Positions 48,992 to 57,746 of a DNA stretch of 59,569 nucleotides are shown here, piece after piece (the stretch's first letter is position 1; each line of letters opens with the position of its first letter). Source of the DNA: Conidiobolus incongruus B7586 (lineage: Eukaryota > Entomophthoromycota > Entomophthoromycetes > Entomophthorales > Conidiobolaceae). The position numbers were made by a program, and so were the translations under genes. The stretch is taken from NCBI GenBank assembly GCA_000697335.1, contig JNEM01010760.1, forward strand, positions 1 to 59,569. The letters are read 5' to 3'. The notes beneath the pieces are model-generated. The model was not told the origin of the DNA, did not search any database, and saw only the letters and a program-made list of their open reading frames with translations.

Positions 48992-49375
48992 TTAGGATAC
49001 ACATACATTTAATCTTATTACTGATCAAGTATAGCTTAATTGATTATATCTAACATCGTCTAGATACAGGACGATCTGTTAAATTGGGTAATCGTATGAT
49101 AATGTTATATTTTCGAAGTGTTAGGTAAGGAAATACTAATATAATACCTTATCAAATGAATCCAACTTGTCACCTACAATAAAACTTAACATTATCTCAA
49201 CTACACCTCTCAAGAATTTCATTAGATTTGCATGTGGTTTCATATACAAATAATTGATATCTAATTCAATGACGTGATCTATTTCAAAGATTAATCCACT
49301 AGAACCTGTTCAACTATTACAATTTATACTCAACCCATATCTAATCAAGTCAGTTTTCAAAAGATTAATATTCAT
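48992..49375 (-). pseudogene. Unidentified pseudogene in one continuous frame
   Basis: From an ATG at 49375 a single minus-strand frame stays protein-like for about 128 codons although it contains about four internal stops. It starts MNINLLKTDLIRYGLSINCN and includes SGLIFEIDHVIELDINYLYM, KPHANLMKFLRGVVEIMLSF, FENITLSYDYPI and IVLYLDDVRYNQLSYT. The first internal stop is a TGA where Trp would fit. The retained frame with scattered stops suggests decay by point mutation only. I recognise no family. It lies tail to tail with the peroxiredoxin gene (60 bp apart). Confidence 0.5.
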
Positions 49376-49847
49376 AGTTAACCAAATTTAAATCAATCAA
49401 ATCTAGCATGTTATATCAAATATTTAATTTCTATTTTACAAAGTTTACGAGTTTGACACAAATATTATAAACATAATGTATATAAAATAGGTTAATATAT
49501 TTCTAATATTGTATAAAATCGAGTATGCCAATAGTTTCATAAAGGAATTTTAAATTTTTCAATTAACATTAAAATTGATACACTGAAATTATGTCAATAA
49601 TGATAATTTATTCTGATTTGAATTAAGATAGCAATATTTTATATATATTATAAAGTTAGTGAAATATTCCTTCAAAAGAGAATCATTTTGAAATTTTATT
49701 TAAAATTTTAATTTAAAAATTAATTATTAAATTATATAAAAATTCAATTAAATATTAAAATACAATTTAATTAATATAATCATTTAAATCATTTAAAAGA
49801 TCCACATTTATTACCAATAGCCATAATTTAACAGAATATTATGATAT
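49376..49847. other. AT-rich intergenic DNA
   Basis: Nothing supported. Confidence 0.6.
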
Positions 49848-50159
49848 TGTCATGGGCCGGAGGACCCGTTCGTCCTTAACAATTCAATTCATTCGAGAAC
49901 CCCGTCACAGATCAACCTGCAAAGTGACCACAAAATACACCCGAGCAATGCAATCAATCGTTACATCCGACGTACGGTTCGTACGCTGGGAAGACACGTC
50001 AAGCAAGCTATAAATATGCCGATTACAACCAAGTTATCACGTCGGTCCTCTTCCTAGGGTACAGCCCAATAATCCAGGTTAAACAATAAATTACCCCTTT
50101 TATATCACCAAACAGGTGCCGTCCCGGAAGACGACTATTTACTTAAAAGTTATTGGACA
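49848..50159 (+). mobile_element. Candidate solo LTR (GC-richer island)
   Basis: A 312-bp block of nearly balanced base composition in an otherwise AT-rich region. It begins TGTCATGGGCCGG and ends ATTGGACA, giving TG..CA ends with matching TGTC/GACA tips. A TATAAATA box (50009-50016) and an AATAAA signal (50085-50090) follow in the expected order for an LTR. No clear flanking duplication and no internal retroelement genes are seen, so it would be a solitary LTR of a Ty3-like element. The composition suggests it is younger than the other repeats. A structured RNA gene is a less likely alternative. Confidence 0.5.
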
Positions 50160-50168
50160 CTTGACTTC

Positions 50169-50536
50169 TCAGCCAGTGTCAATATTATCTCTCAGGTACT
50201 GAATAACACTCTCATTTTTTACTTCATCGTTTACAATGCCATACAATCCAATGACCAAATTTTGTTTAGCTTTGATACATATAACTTCATCATATTGTTT
50301 ACCAAGGATCATTCTATGATCATTACGTACAAAATCATGTTTGCAGCTGTTAATTTCGATTTCTTGCATATAGAGTCAGTATGGATTGTTGTAAACATTG
50401 TAAATTAATATAGCTTTTTTTGAGAACATTGAAAAATCATTCCTGGATGCTAATACTTACATAGTATTGGTGAAGATTACAACCTTAGAAAATCATTTTT
50501 CCTATTATAGTCTGTAATTTGACTATTATAATCCAT
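50169..50536 (-). pseudogene. Profilin pseudogene
   Basis: A decayed full-length copy of profilin. The ATG is at 50536 (MDYNSQI, compare MDFQNLI in the intact gene). After a shift near 50485 come VVIFTNTM and VLASRNDFS, which correspond to AIIGFDAS and VWASSKDFS. After further damage the last 66 codons are open: HDFVRNDHRMILGKQYDEV, ICIKAKQNLVIGLYG and VIQYLRDN, the profilin C-terminal half. There are two in-frame stops and one shift. It is intronless like the intact gene at 57366-57746. The surviving half is quite diverged from it, so the duplication is old or the source was another profilin. Confidence 0.8.
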
Positions 50537-51880
50537 ATTTTACTAAATTTAATCTGTATTAAAATAAATATAATTAACTCTATTGAGCATTAAGTATTAT
50601 TCATAAACCTGTAGCAAAATCTTTTTGATTATAAAAAATGAGGATCATACATATGATTAATCATAAATTTTAAATCAATTCCTCTCAGTTGATTAAAGCT
50701 AATCATATGTTAAAAGATTACAAATATTAACAGGTCAAAAAGAAATATTTAATGAATATAAAAATTAAAAATTATCAATAAATAATTCTCTACTTAAATA
50801 ATTATTTAGTTTATAATCATAATCCTGTTTTAAATAATTCTAGTGTTAATATTTTTAATTAAAGTTAATAATATCAATTTTTTCATTATAGTGCCCAATT
50901 ATTATGGAATCAGAATTATAATTTATATTAATATTAATATATATTATATTTATATTGAATAATTAAATTTATTACTCAAAGTTTATAATAACATATTTTT
51001 TAATATCAATTAATACTCTAAATTTCTTTATAAAATTATAAATTATGGCACATTAATTTTGCACTATTTATCCTGAGCAATTTTAATAAAACTTTTGACA
51101 TTTAACAGTTTACGTGGCATTTATTTCAGCCTGAATGTATTTATTAATAATTGAAAATATTGATAAATGTTTATTTTTGAAATTTTGGATTAAAATTGAA
51201 GTAATTGATTAATTATTATTTCCATTTATATGATGCTGCTATAGTGATGTGATTCAATTTTAAATCGAATATCATATAATCAAATAATATTCTTAAATAC
51301 TATAACAATATTGATGGAAATAATGAAAAATGTCAAAAACCCTAAAATTATCAATTTTTCAGTATATTGGATATGATGATAAAAAATAAAAAATAAAAAA
51401 TAAATTATTAGTATTCAGTATACTTTGAATATATTCCTGCATTAATTAGAATGAACATTTACATTAACTCTTAAAGTCAGTTTACATATCAATAAATATG
51501 CTATCATTATATTGTGAGTTAAATATTTAATATATTTTTCCTTACATTCTAGTTTAATAATCGTTTGTAATTAATTATTAAATACAATCAAATGTAACTA
51601 CGATTATGAAATATTTAGTACCAAGAAATTATTTCTCGTAATAAGGATTAAGTTATTGATATAATATAAATAATTGATGAAAGAATATAATCACAATTAT
51701 TATTATTATAATTATGTCTTTTAAAACTATAGCATAATATTTTTGACTTTTGAACTAAGTTAACTATATTAACCACTATCAATTGAACAAAATTTAAACT
51801 TTTGAAAATATTTATACTGAATTATTTTTTTACTGATAATGTTTTTTATAAATAGCTGGCAAAATATATTCACAATAAAA
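50537..51880. other. AT-rich intergenic DNA
   Basis: Nothing supported apart from three AAAAAAT units at 51381-51403. Confidence 0.6.
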
Positions 51881-52410
51881 TTAACTCTTATTATCTCCCC
51901 CATTGTGAGAAGGTAACAAACTCCAAAAAAAGCGTCCCAAATAATACAGAACAAAAAAGGTTCCGTCAATGACCAATATCGTTAATAGTAACAATTTGGT
52001 TCTGGGACTCGTTACTACGTTTTTTAATCGATTGTTCGTTCTTGATAAATTGGTGCCAAAATTGTCCATTTGATTTTCCTATTGTATTATTAGTATTGAA
52101 ATTTAATGTTATATATAATGACAATTGAGAGTATTACTGTATCATCTAATAATCTATTTTGACTTCCTACTTCGTCGTGAATATCAATAGTAACCTAAAT
52201 AGCAAAAATTAATTTCTTTAATAAAGAAAAGAAATAATGTAATTACTCTGTGGAGTGCACTAGCTTGCTCAGCCATCTGCTCCAATCTACGATCATTTTG
52301 ACTTTGATAGATACTAGCGTCTGAATTAAAATTATTTCTACCTCTAAAATAATTATTTAATAATTTATTTTTATCATAATATTATTTAATAAAATTTACC
52401 TATTTGACAT
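51881..52410 (-). CDS. Bet1/Sft1-type Qc SNARE (four exons)
   Basis: Exons are 52400-52410, 52247-52343, 52138-52194 and 51881-52078. The introns are 56, 52 and 59 nt, all GT..AG, and splicing gives 120 residues. The SNARE heptad region runs from about 20 to 78 (NDRRLEQMAEQASALHRVTI through LLDDTENQMDNF to LKNVV) with the ionic-layer Gln at residue 48 in DEVGSQNRLLD. A single C-terminal membrane anchor (TKLLLLTILVIDGTFFVLYY, about 82-101) is followed by a short lumenal tail. Proteins of this type act in ER-Golgi (Bet1) or intra-Golgi (Sft1) vesicle fusion; length and anchor fit both. The 11-nt first exon (MSN plus two bases) rests on the splice consensus and is the least certain part. Confidence 0.87.
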
Positions 52411-52806
52411 AATATTTAGATTTTAAATATATTTAAAAAATTAAATGATAGTTAATCTTAGATATATAATTAATATAATTATAAATGAAAAATTGATTGA
52501 ATCAATGATATTATTTAAATTGAGATTCTTAACGGGAATATTTAAATTGTGAATGAGTACTTGTTTTAATACTTTTATTTGAATGAATTGAGATTATGAT
52601 TTATGGGTTTAGTATTTCTTAAAATAAGGGTTTTGTTTAAGAGTAAAATAAAGTTTTTGAATTATGTTAAATCAAATTTTTCTAAAAGTATAGGGGTTAA
52701 ATTTTGCATTAGTTAATTCAAATATTATTATAATTTGGCGAATAAATAAAGTTGAATCTGATCAAAGTCCTTGGAAAATTACAAATATAAACACAATGAG
52801 TGGTAT
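52411..52806. other. Intergenic DNA
   Basis: Upstream of the SNARE gene (minus) and of a possible plus-strand gene; no site assigned. Confidence 0.5.
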
Positions 52807-53048
52807 ATGAGACAAGTGATAGAAAACCAAGGTTTATTGAGCAATGCGCCTCTCTTGAATTACCTTCTAAAAGTTATTGGACAAGTCAAAAATAAAGACA
52901 TTATTACAGCATTTATATTGATGACTCAAAATATGAAATCGGTATACATCACTGAAAGTAGTGTCACAATAATATATAATTATATAATAAAGTGTAGCAT
53001 GTATAAAATGCGTAGCGCGAGTACCATATTAAATATATCTCGACAGTA
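52807..53048 (+). CDS. Possible small gene or exon, unidentified
   Basis: A frame of 80 codons from the ATG at 52807 (the same frame is open from 52759) has protein-like composition: LSNAPLLNYLLKVIGQVKNK, DIITAFILMTQNMKSVYITE and TIIYNYIIKCSMYKMRSAST. A strong splice donor, ACA followed by GTAAGT, comes at 53046-53052 just where the frame would otherwise stop, and an acceptor AAATAG near 53115 would add a short tail. The helix-turn-helix rhythm slightly resembles a PPR repeat, but I do not assign it. It could be a real small protein or a scrap of a larger gene. Confidence 0.35.
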
Positions 53049-53052
53049 AGTG

Positions 53053-53940
53053 GTTATCGGATTAGCTATCATATAAAATTCAACAATAAAATTGAAAATG
53101 TAAATGCAAAATAGTATATTATGGTTTGGATAAAATGTTGAAGGTTAGTGTTTGTATGATTGATGTATGAGGTTAGGGGTTGGATTGACAAGTTATTATT
53201 TTAATATTCACGCTTAAGATTTGAGTTCGAGACAAGGTTAGAGTGCTCAAATATGATAAAAAATTATGTCCAGAATTAAAGTTGAGAATTAAGAGTTAGG
53301 TCTATGAATATCTGTTTATTGGCTTATTAGAGCTCGGTTGAGTTATAATTAGAAGAGCTGTAAATTTTTAGAATAATTTTATAAATTTTAATTCTATTAT
53401 TCCAGATTTCCATTAATATAGTAATTAATCAGCTCTAACATACCTTGATTTGGAATATTTGAATTAGATTTCATAGATGTTGATAGCTAAACCGGAAAAA
53501 ATCATTTTAAGTCATTCACTAGATACAGTTAAGAACGTGACTGATAATAAGAATATTTAAAAAAATATGAATAGATACAGTAATTTTAACCAATAAAATA
53601 TAAAAACCTGATAAAAATATAGTTTGAATTACAAAAAATAATATAAAACATAATATTATAGAGATAAAATCAAATTGATTTAGAGAAATATGAATTGAAC
53701 GAAGATCATAGAGTATGATCAATTTCCTCAAAGTACTCCAAATCCATGATTTCAATTAACCCCATTAAGCAAATTGGAGAAAATTCATTGTTAATTCTTT
53801 TTGATTTGGAGTAGCCTATAGTGTTTTCTAGGCAGTCTAATTTCATTTTCACTTTTAGTACTCCATTAAATATATAAATAACTGTTAATCTTTAATTGGT
53901 GCATGTTTTTTTAAAAATTGATTGAATTTTGGAATAGTTG
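53053..53940. other. Intergenic DNA
   Basis: A 78-codon minus-strand frame (53519-53755) is strongly hydrophobic (three possible helices) but has AT-driven codons and no family resemblance; I do not call it a gene. The last 100 bp are the promoter side of the next gene. Confidence 0.45.
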
Positions 53941-54912
53941 ATGGCTTCTGCTACTGAAATAACTACTCAAATCAATGCTGTGTTTAAGGTGGGTTTGCGG
54001 CATCCGAATCATGAAGAGGGTAGTTGGTACGATGAGGAGAGCATGATTACACCTAATATTATACCTGAAGACTCTACGATTCTACCGCAATCTCCAATCA
54101 TGGCTATCAACCCTGATTCTCTTAATATGTCTAGCAGCGAACCGACATTACAGACGCAAACACCTATACTCCCTGTAGTTAACCCTGATTCTATTGTGAT
54201 TACAACTGATCAATCTAATTCAATCAGAAATTCAATAGACGATGATAGTAGTAATACATCAAGTATCACTCTAGCGAGACCTGCAGTAAATCCTAATCGT
54301 GATATAAATCCAGTTGGAAACCCCATCAATCAACCGGCGCAAGTGCCAGCATTTCTGGATTCATCATTCTTCATCACTCTGGAGGAAGAGGATAGTAGTG
54401 TTGCAACCAAGCTCAATCTCCCGAGTTGGCAAAAACTGTACTTCACATTCCACTATGATAAGCAGTTGGAATATGTGGTGAATCTGAACACTTGCGTAGC
54501 TACAGTCCAGTTCAAAAAGAATTTAAATGTTGCGAAACGCATGGAAATTATGACCATTCTCCTAATGCTCATGGCAATTGGCTCCAGCTTCCTGTTAAGC
54601 TACTGGTTTTTACCTCCAACGACTTCACTAGTCCTCGAAATTAGCTTGGTATCGATCACATTCACATCACTGATCTTAATCATGTACCGCAGCTGGAAAT
54701 ACAGCTACCGCTGCAGCTACCTTGGTCAGATCCTGAAGGAGCAGGACCACGCTGAGACTTTGCGTGCGAATAACCCCACAACCCTCACACTCCCCACTTA
54801 CCAAAGCGTCTACGAACCACCTCCAAATTACGAACCCAATGCCAACACAATACCAGCCAATCAAAACACGAATTCAAATCAATCATCACCAACGAATTCT
54901 CCATCAGTATAA
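53941..54912 (+). CDS. Two-helix membrane protein with PPxY tail, function unknown
   Basis: A 323-residue intronless protein counted from the ATG at 53941 (the frame opens one TTG earlier). Residues 1-140 are low complexity, with Ser/Thr/Asn/Pro and repeated NPDS/VNP motifs. A more ordered region follows (about 140-200, LPSWQKLYFTFHYDKQLEYV). Two adjacent membrane helices follow at about 202-221 and 229-249, then a basic stretch and a hydrophilic tail with YEPPPNYEP. PPNY (294-297) is a PPxY motif of the kind bound by WW domains of Rsp5/Nedd4 ubiquitin ligases, which suggests an endosomal adaptor or cargo role (inference). The 3' half is noticeably richer in G+C than the 5' half. The family is not recognised. 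Confidence 0.78.
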   Translation: MASATEITTQINAVFKVGLRHPNHEEGSWYDEESMITPNIIPEDSTILPQSPIMAINPDSLNMSSSEPTLQTQTPILPVVNPDSIVITTDQSNSIRNSIDDDSSNTSSITLARPAVNPNRDINPVGNPINQPAQVPAFLDSSFFITLEEEDSSVATKLNLPSWQKLYFTFHYDKQLEYVVNLNTCVATVQFKKNLNVAKRMEIMTILLMLMAIGSSFLLSYWFLPPTTSLVLEISLVSITFTSLILIMYRSWKYSYRCSYLGQILKEQDHAETLRANNPTTLTLPTYQSVYEPPPNYEPNANTIPANQNTNSNQSSPTNSPSV

Positions 54913-55159
54913 TAACCAATATTAGTTTTATGAAAATCCTTTGCCCATTTTCATTAATTTTTTATAGGATTGATTCTCACTATCATCATTACAATTTCCA
55001 AAAATTTTTCTCCACATTCAAGATTTTAATTACATTCTAAGTGATTTAATTTGATATTTTTTTATAAAAAATATCTTAGGAATTTTTAAATAGTTGTTAA
55101 ATGTGTCAAATGTTAAATTTGATCATTTTATAATATTAACCAAATAAAAATTATTTTAA
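54913..55159. other. AT-rich intergenic DNA
   Basis: Nothing supported. Confidence 0.6.
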
Positions 55160-55400
55160 ATTTTATTTTCATCAATTATTAGCAATAATAATTATACAAT
55201 TGTGGTGTTTATAATAAATTTTTTCAATAAAGATGCTTGTTAGAAAAGTACTCGTAATACGATTTAATGTACTATTTATTAATAAGTTCATTTAAATAGT
55301 TGATTCAATGATATCCTTTAATTTCCAACCAACAAAGCCACTATAAATGAGAAATAATAAGGACTTAACTATTGAATTGAGATGGACAGGTATTTTCAAA
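55160..55400 (+). repeat. Dispersed repeat R1 (short copy)
   Basis: Shares ordered blocks with 6040-6440: AATAAAGAT near 55227, GTACTCGTAATACG near 55248, ATATCCTTTAATT near 55311, CCACTATAAATGAG near 55338 and AACTATTGAATTGAGA near 55366. It lacks about 150 bp of the middle of the long copy. It may be an LTR or a small non-coding element. Confidence 0.55.
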
Positions 55401-57289
55401 TTGCAAAGTAATCTTTAATTTTCATTTTTCATTTTTCATTTTCCAAGATTGAGTTTTGAAAATTAAGTATTAACAACCATTATATGGCAAATTAATAATA
55501 TTAATGACATATATAGAGCTATTGAAATTAAAAAACTATTTATTATAAAATTTTCTAATAAATTATTCTAATTTCTATTACTTAAATTCAATTAAATGCG
55601 ACCAAAAAAATTTAAACAAATATATGAAAAAAAGAATTCTTTATTGAATAGATTATTTGTTTTACCCAATTAGAGTAAATTTCAAATATATATTGAATTT
55701 AATTGTTATATTAAATTTTAATACATTTAATTTTATATATCATTTAATACAGTGTACATAATACCACTGGATTTTTCTAACATACATATCAAAAAGAATT
55801 ATTATAATTTCACAAGATTTAATTTTGATTACTTTATATAGTATTCATTACTAATATTGGTTTTATTATATTTACTATGCAAGATATTTTTTAAATCATC
55901 ATTTCAAAAACCATATCATCTAATAATATCAATATCAATATCAAAACTTATGGTCGATTTTTTATATGCACATATAAAACTCTTTAATTTTGACTAACGA
56001 ATGAAATTAATTTGTTCAAAATCAAAAACAGTCACTTTAGATATAAAACTTAATTTTTAATGATTTGATGGAATAAAATTTCAGTATAATGTATTAATCA
56101 ATTATTTCTTCCTCTTTTTTAGGCATCATTACTTATAAAGTATAAAAATTTAAAATAATCAAATCTGATGAATATATATATATATATATATAGAATTAGG
56201 AATATAAATAATTATTTTGAGTATCTAATCATAGGAGATATAAAAATGAATATATTAAAATCTGTTTTCAACATTATTTAGAAAAGTTCAGGTTTTATGA
56301 TAAACATTAATTTATGGTTTTCAATATTAAATTAAATTAAAAATAAGTATTGAAGTAGTCTAATATTTATTTCTATAAAATACATTATAAATATATGTAA
56401 CAATTAAAATATTTATTAATTTATAGTTTAATTATTATTTAATTTTTTTAATAAGTGATACTTCAATTGAAATGTACAATAATATAGCTTTTAGAATCCG
56501 TATCCAATATTAACCAGGATATAATTAATATCAGTTTTTACTTAAACATATAAATATTAATAGATATTTCAAGATTTTTAAATTTTATATCCTGCATCGT
56601 TTTGATAAACTATTAATTCAGATTTTAAAGGTATATAATTGTATACATATTTAAATAATGAACCTTTAGTAACTAGCAATATTCCTGATATAGTAATAAA
56701 TATCTAGCCATAATTACTTTGGACATGTATTAACAATAAAATAAAATAATAGTAATAAATTGCTGTTATCAATATAAAAACAATCTATATTTATGATGTA
56801 ATCATTTAGTAATTTTCAGTCTAAATGATGCTATTGGTAATTCCAACTTGGAAAGAGTAAATTAATTCATTCTGACTTAATTTTCACTCGATTAAGAGTA
56901 AATACTAAGCGTTATATTCTTGAGATTCTGTAATTATTATGTAACTTTTGAAGATGATTGGTGTTATTACTATAATACATTCCTTAAGGTTTATTGATAC
57001 TTCAAGTTTAATACTTATCATCAAATTACATTTATACATCTTCTTCAAATAATTTTGGTTATTATTTCAAAAAGTGTTGCATTATAATTTACTAATTATG
57101 CAAACAAAAAAAATCAAAATTCCTTAAAATTATGATAATATAAGTGATGCTAAAAATAATTTACCTCATAATTAGAGACTATGTCATCTGAAACTAATTT
57201 AAAAATGATGTAATTCAATGCCAATTTTCACACAAGCAAAAATCTTATCAGACATAAATTGATTTTTTTATTCCAAAATATTAATTGAG
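55401..57289. other. AT-rich intergenic DNA
   Basis: A TTTTTCA-type microrepeat at about 55420-55443 and an (AT)n run at 56172-56191; nothing else is supported. Confidence 0.6.
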
Positions 57290-57297
57290 TATATAAA
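57290..57297 (+). promoter_or_regulatory. TATA box of the profilin gene
   Basis: TATATAAA lies about 70 bp upstream of the profilin ATG, followed by a C-rich patch near 57303 that may mark the transcript start. Confidence 0.5.
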
Positions 57298-57365
57298 TTC
57301 AGCCCCTTCCAATCATCTATATTAATTATAAAGTAAAATTTAATATTAAAAAAGGATATTGTAAA

Positions 57366-57746
57366 ATGGATTTTCAAAATTTGATCGATAATGATTTAGT
57401 TGGATCCAAAGCTATTTCTAAAGGAGCCATTATTGGATTCGATGCTTCAGTATGGGCATCTAGCAAAGACTTTTCCATTTCCCAAGAAGAAGCTGAAGCC
57501 ATCACTTACGGTTTCAATGATAACAAAGCCATTATGCAAAGAGGTATCCCTGCCAACGGTAAAGAATTCCATACTATGGGCGATGACCCTACGATTATCC
57601 ATGGCAAAAAGGGTCTTGATGGTATTGTATGTGCTAGGAGCAAGAAGGGTGTCGTCATTGGCACATTCGAAGCGCCCACGGAACTTGAGCAAGCACTTCC
57701 CATTGTTAAGAATTTAGCTGATCATCTATCTGATCAAGGTCATTAA
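57366..57746 (+). CDS. Profilin
   Basis: A 126-residue intronless protein, the usual length. The family layout is clear: N-terminal helix MDFQNLIDNDLVGSKAISKG, then IIGFDASVWASSKDFSIS (about 22-39), GIPANGKEFHTM, the IHGKKGLDGIVCARSK strand pair (78-93), VVIGTF, and the C-terminal helix ALPIVKNLADHLSDQG. It binds G-actin and poly-proline, and promotes formin-driven filament growth. The N-terminal aromatic of the poly-proline site, usually Trp3, is Phe here, while the partner Trp30 is kept. An AATAAA overlaps the stop codon (57745-57750). A broken copy lies at 50169-50536. Confidence 0.95.
   Translation: MDFQNLIDNDLVGSKAISKGAIIGFDASVWASSKDFSISQEEAEAITYGFNDNKAIMQRGIPANGKEFHTMGDDPTIIHGKKGLDGIVCARSKKGVVIGTFEAPTELEQALPIVKNLADHLSDQGH

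Noticed and set aside
53519-53755. 78-codon hydrophobic minus-strand frame as a gene
   Set aside because: AT-driven codons and no recognisable motif; an overlapping frame on the same strand looks no worse.
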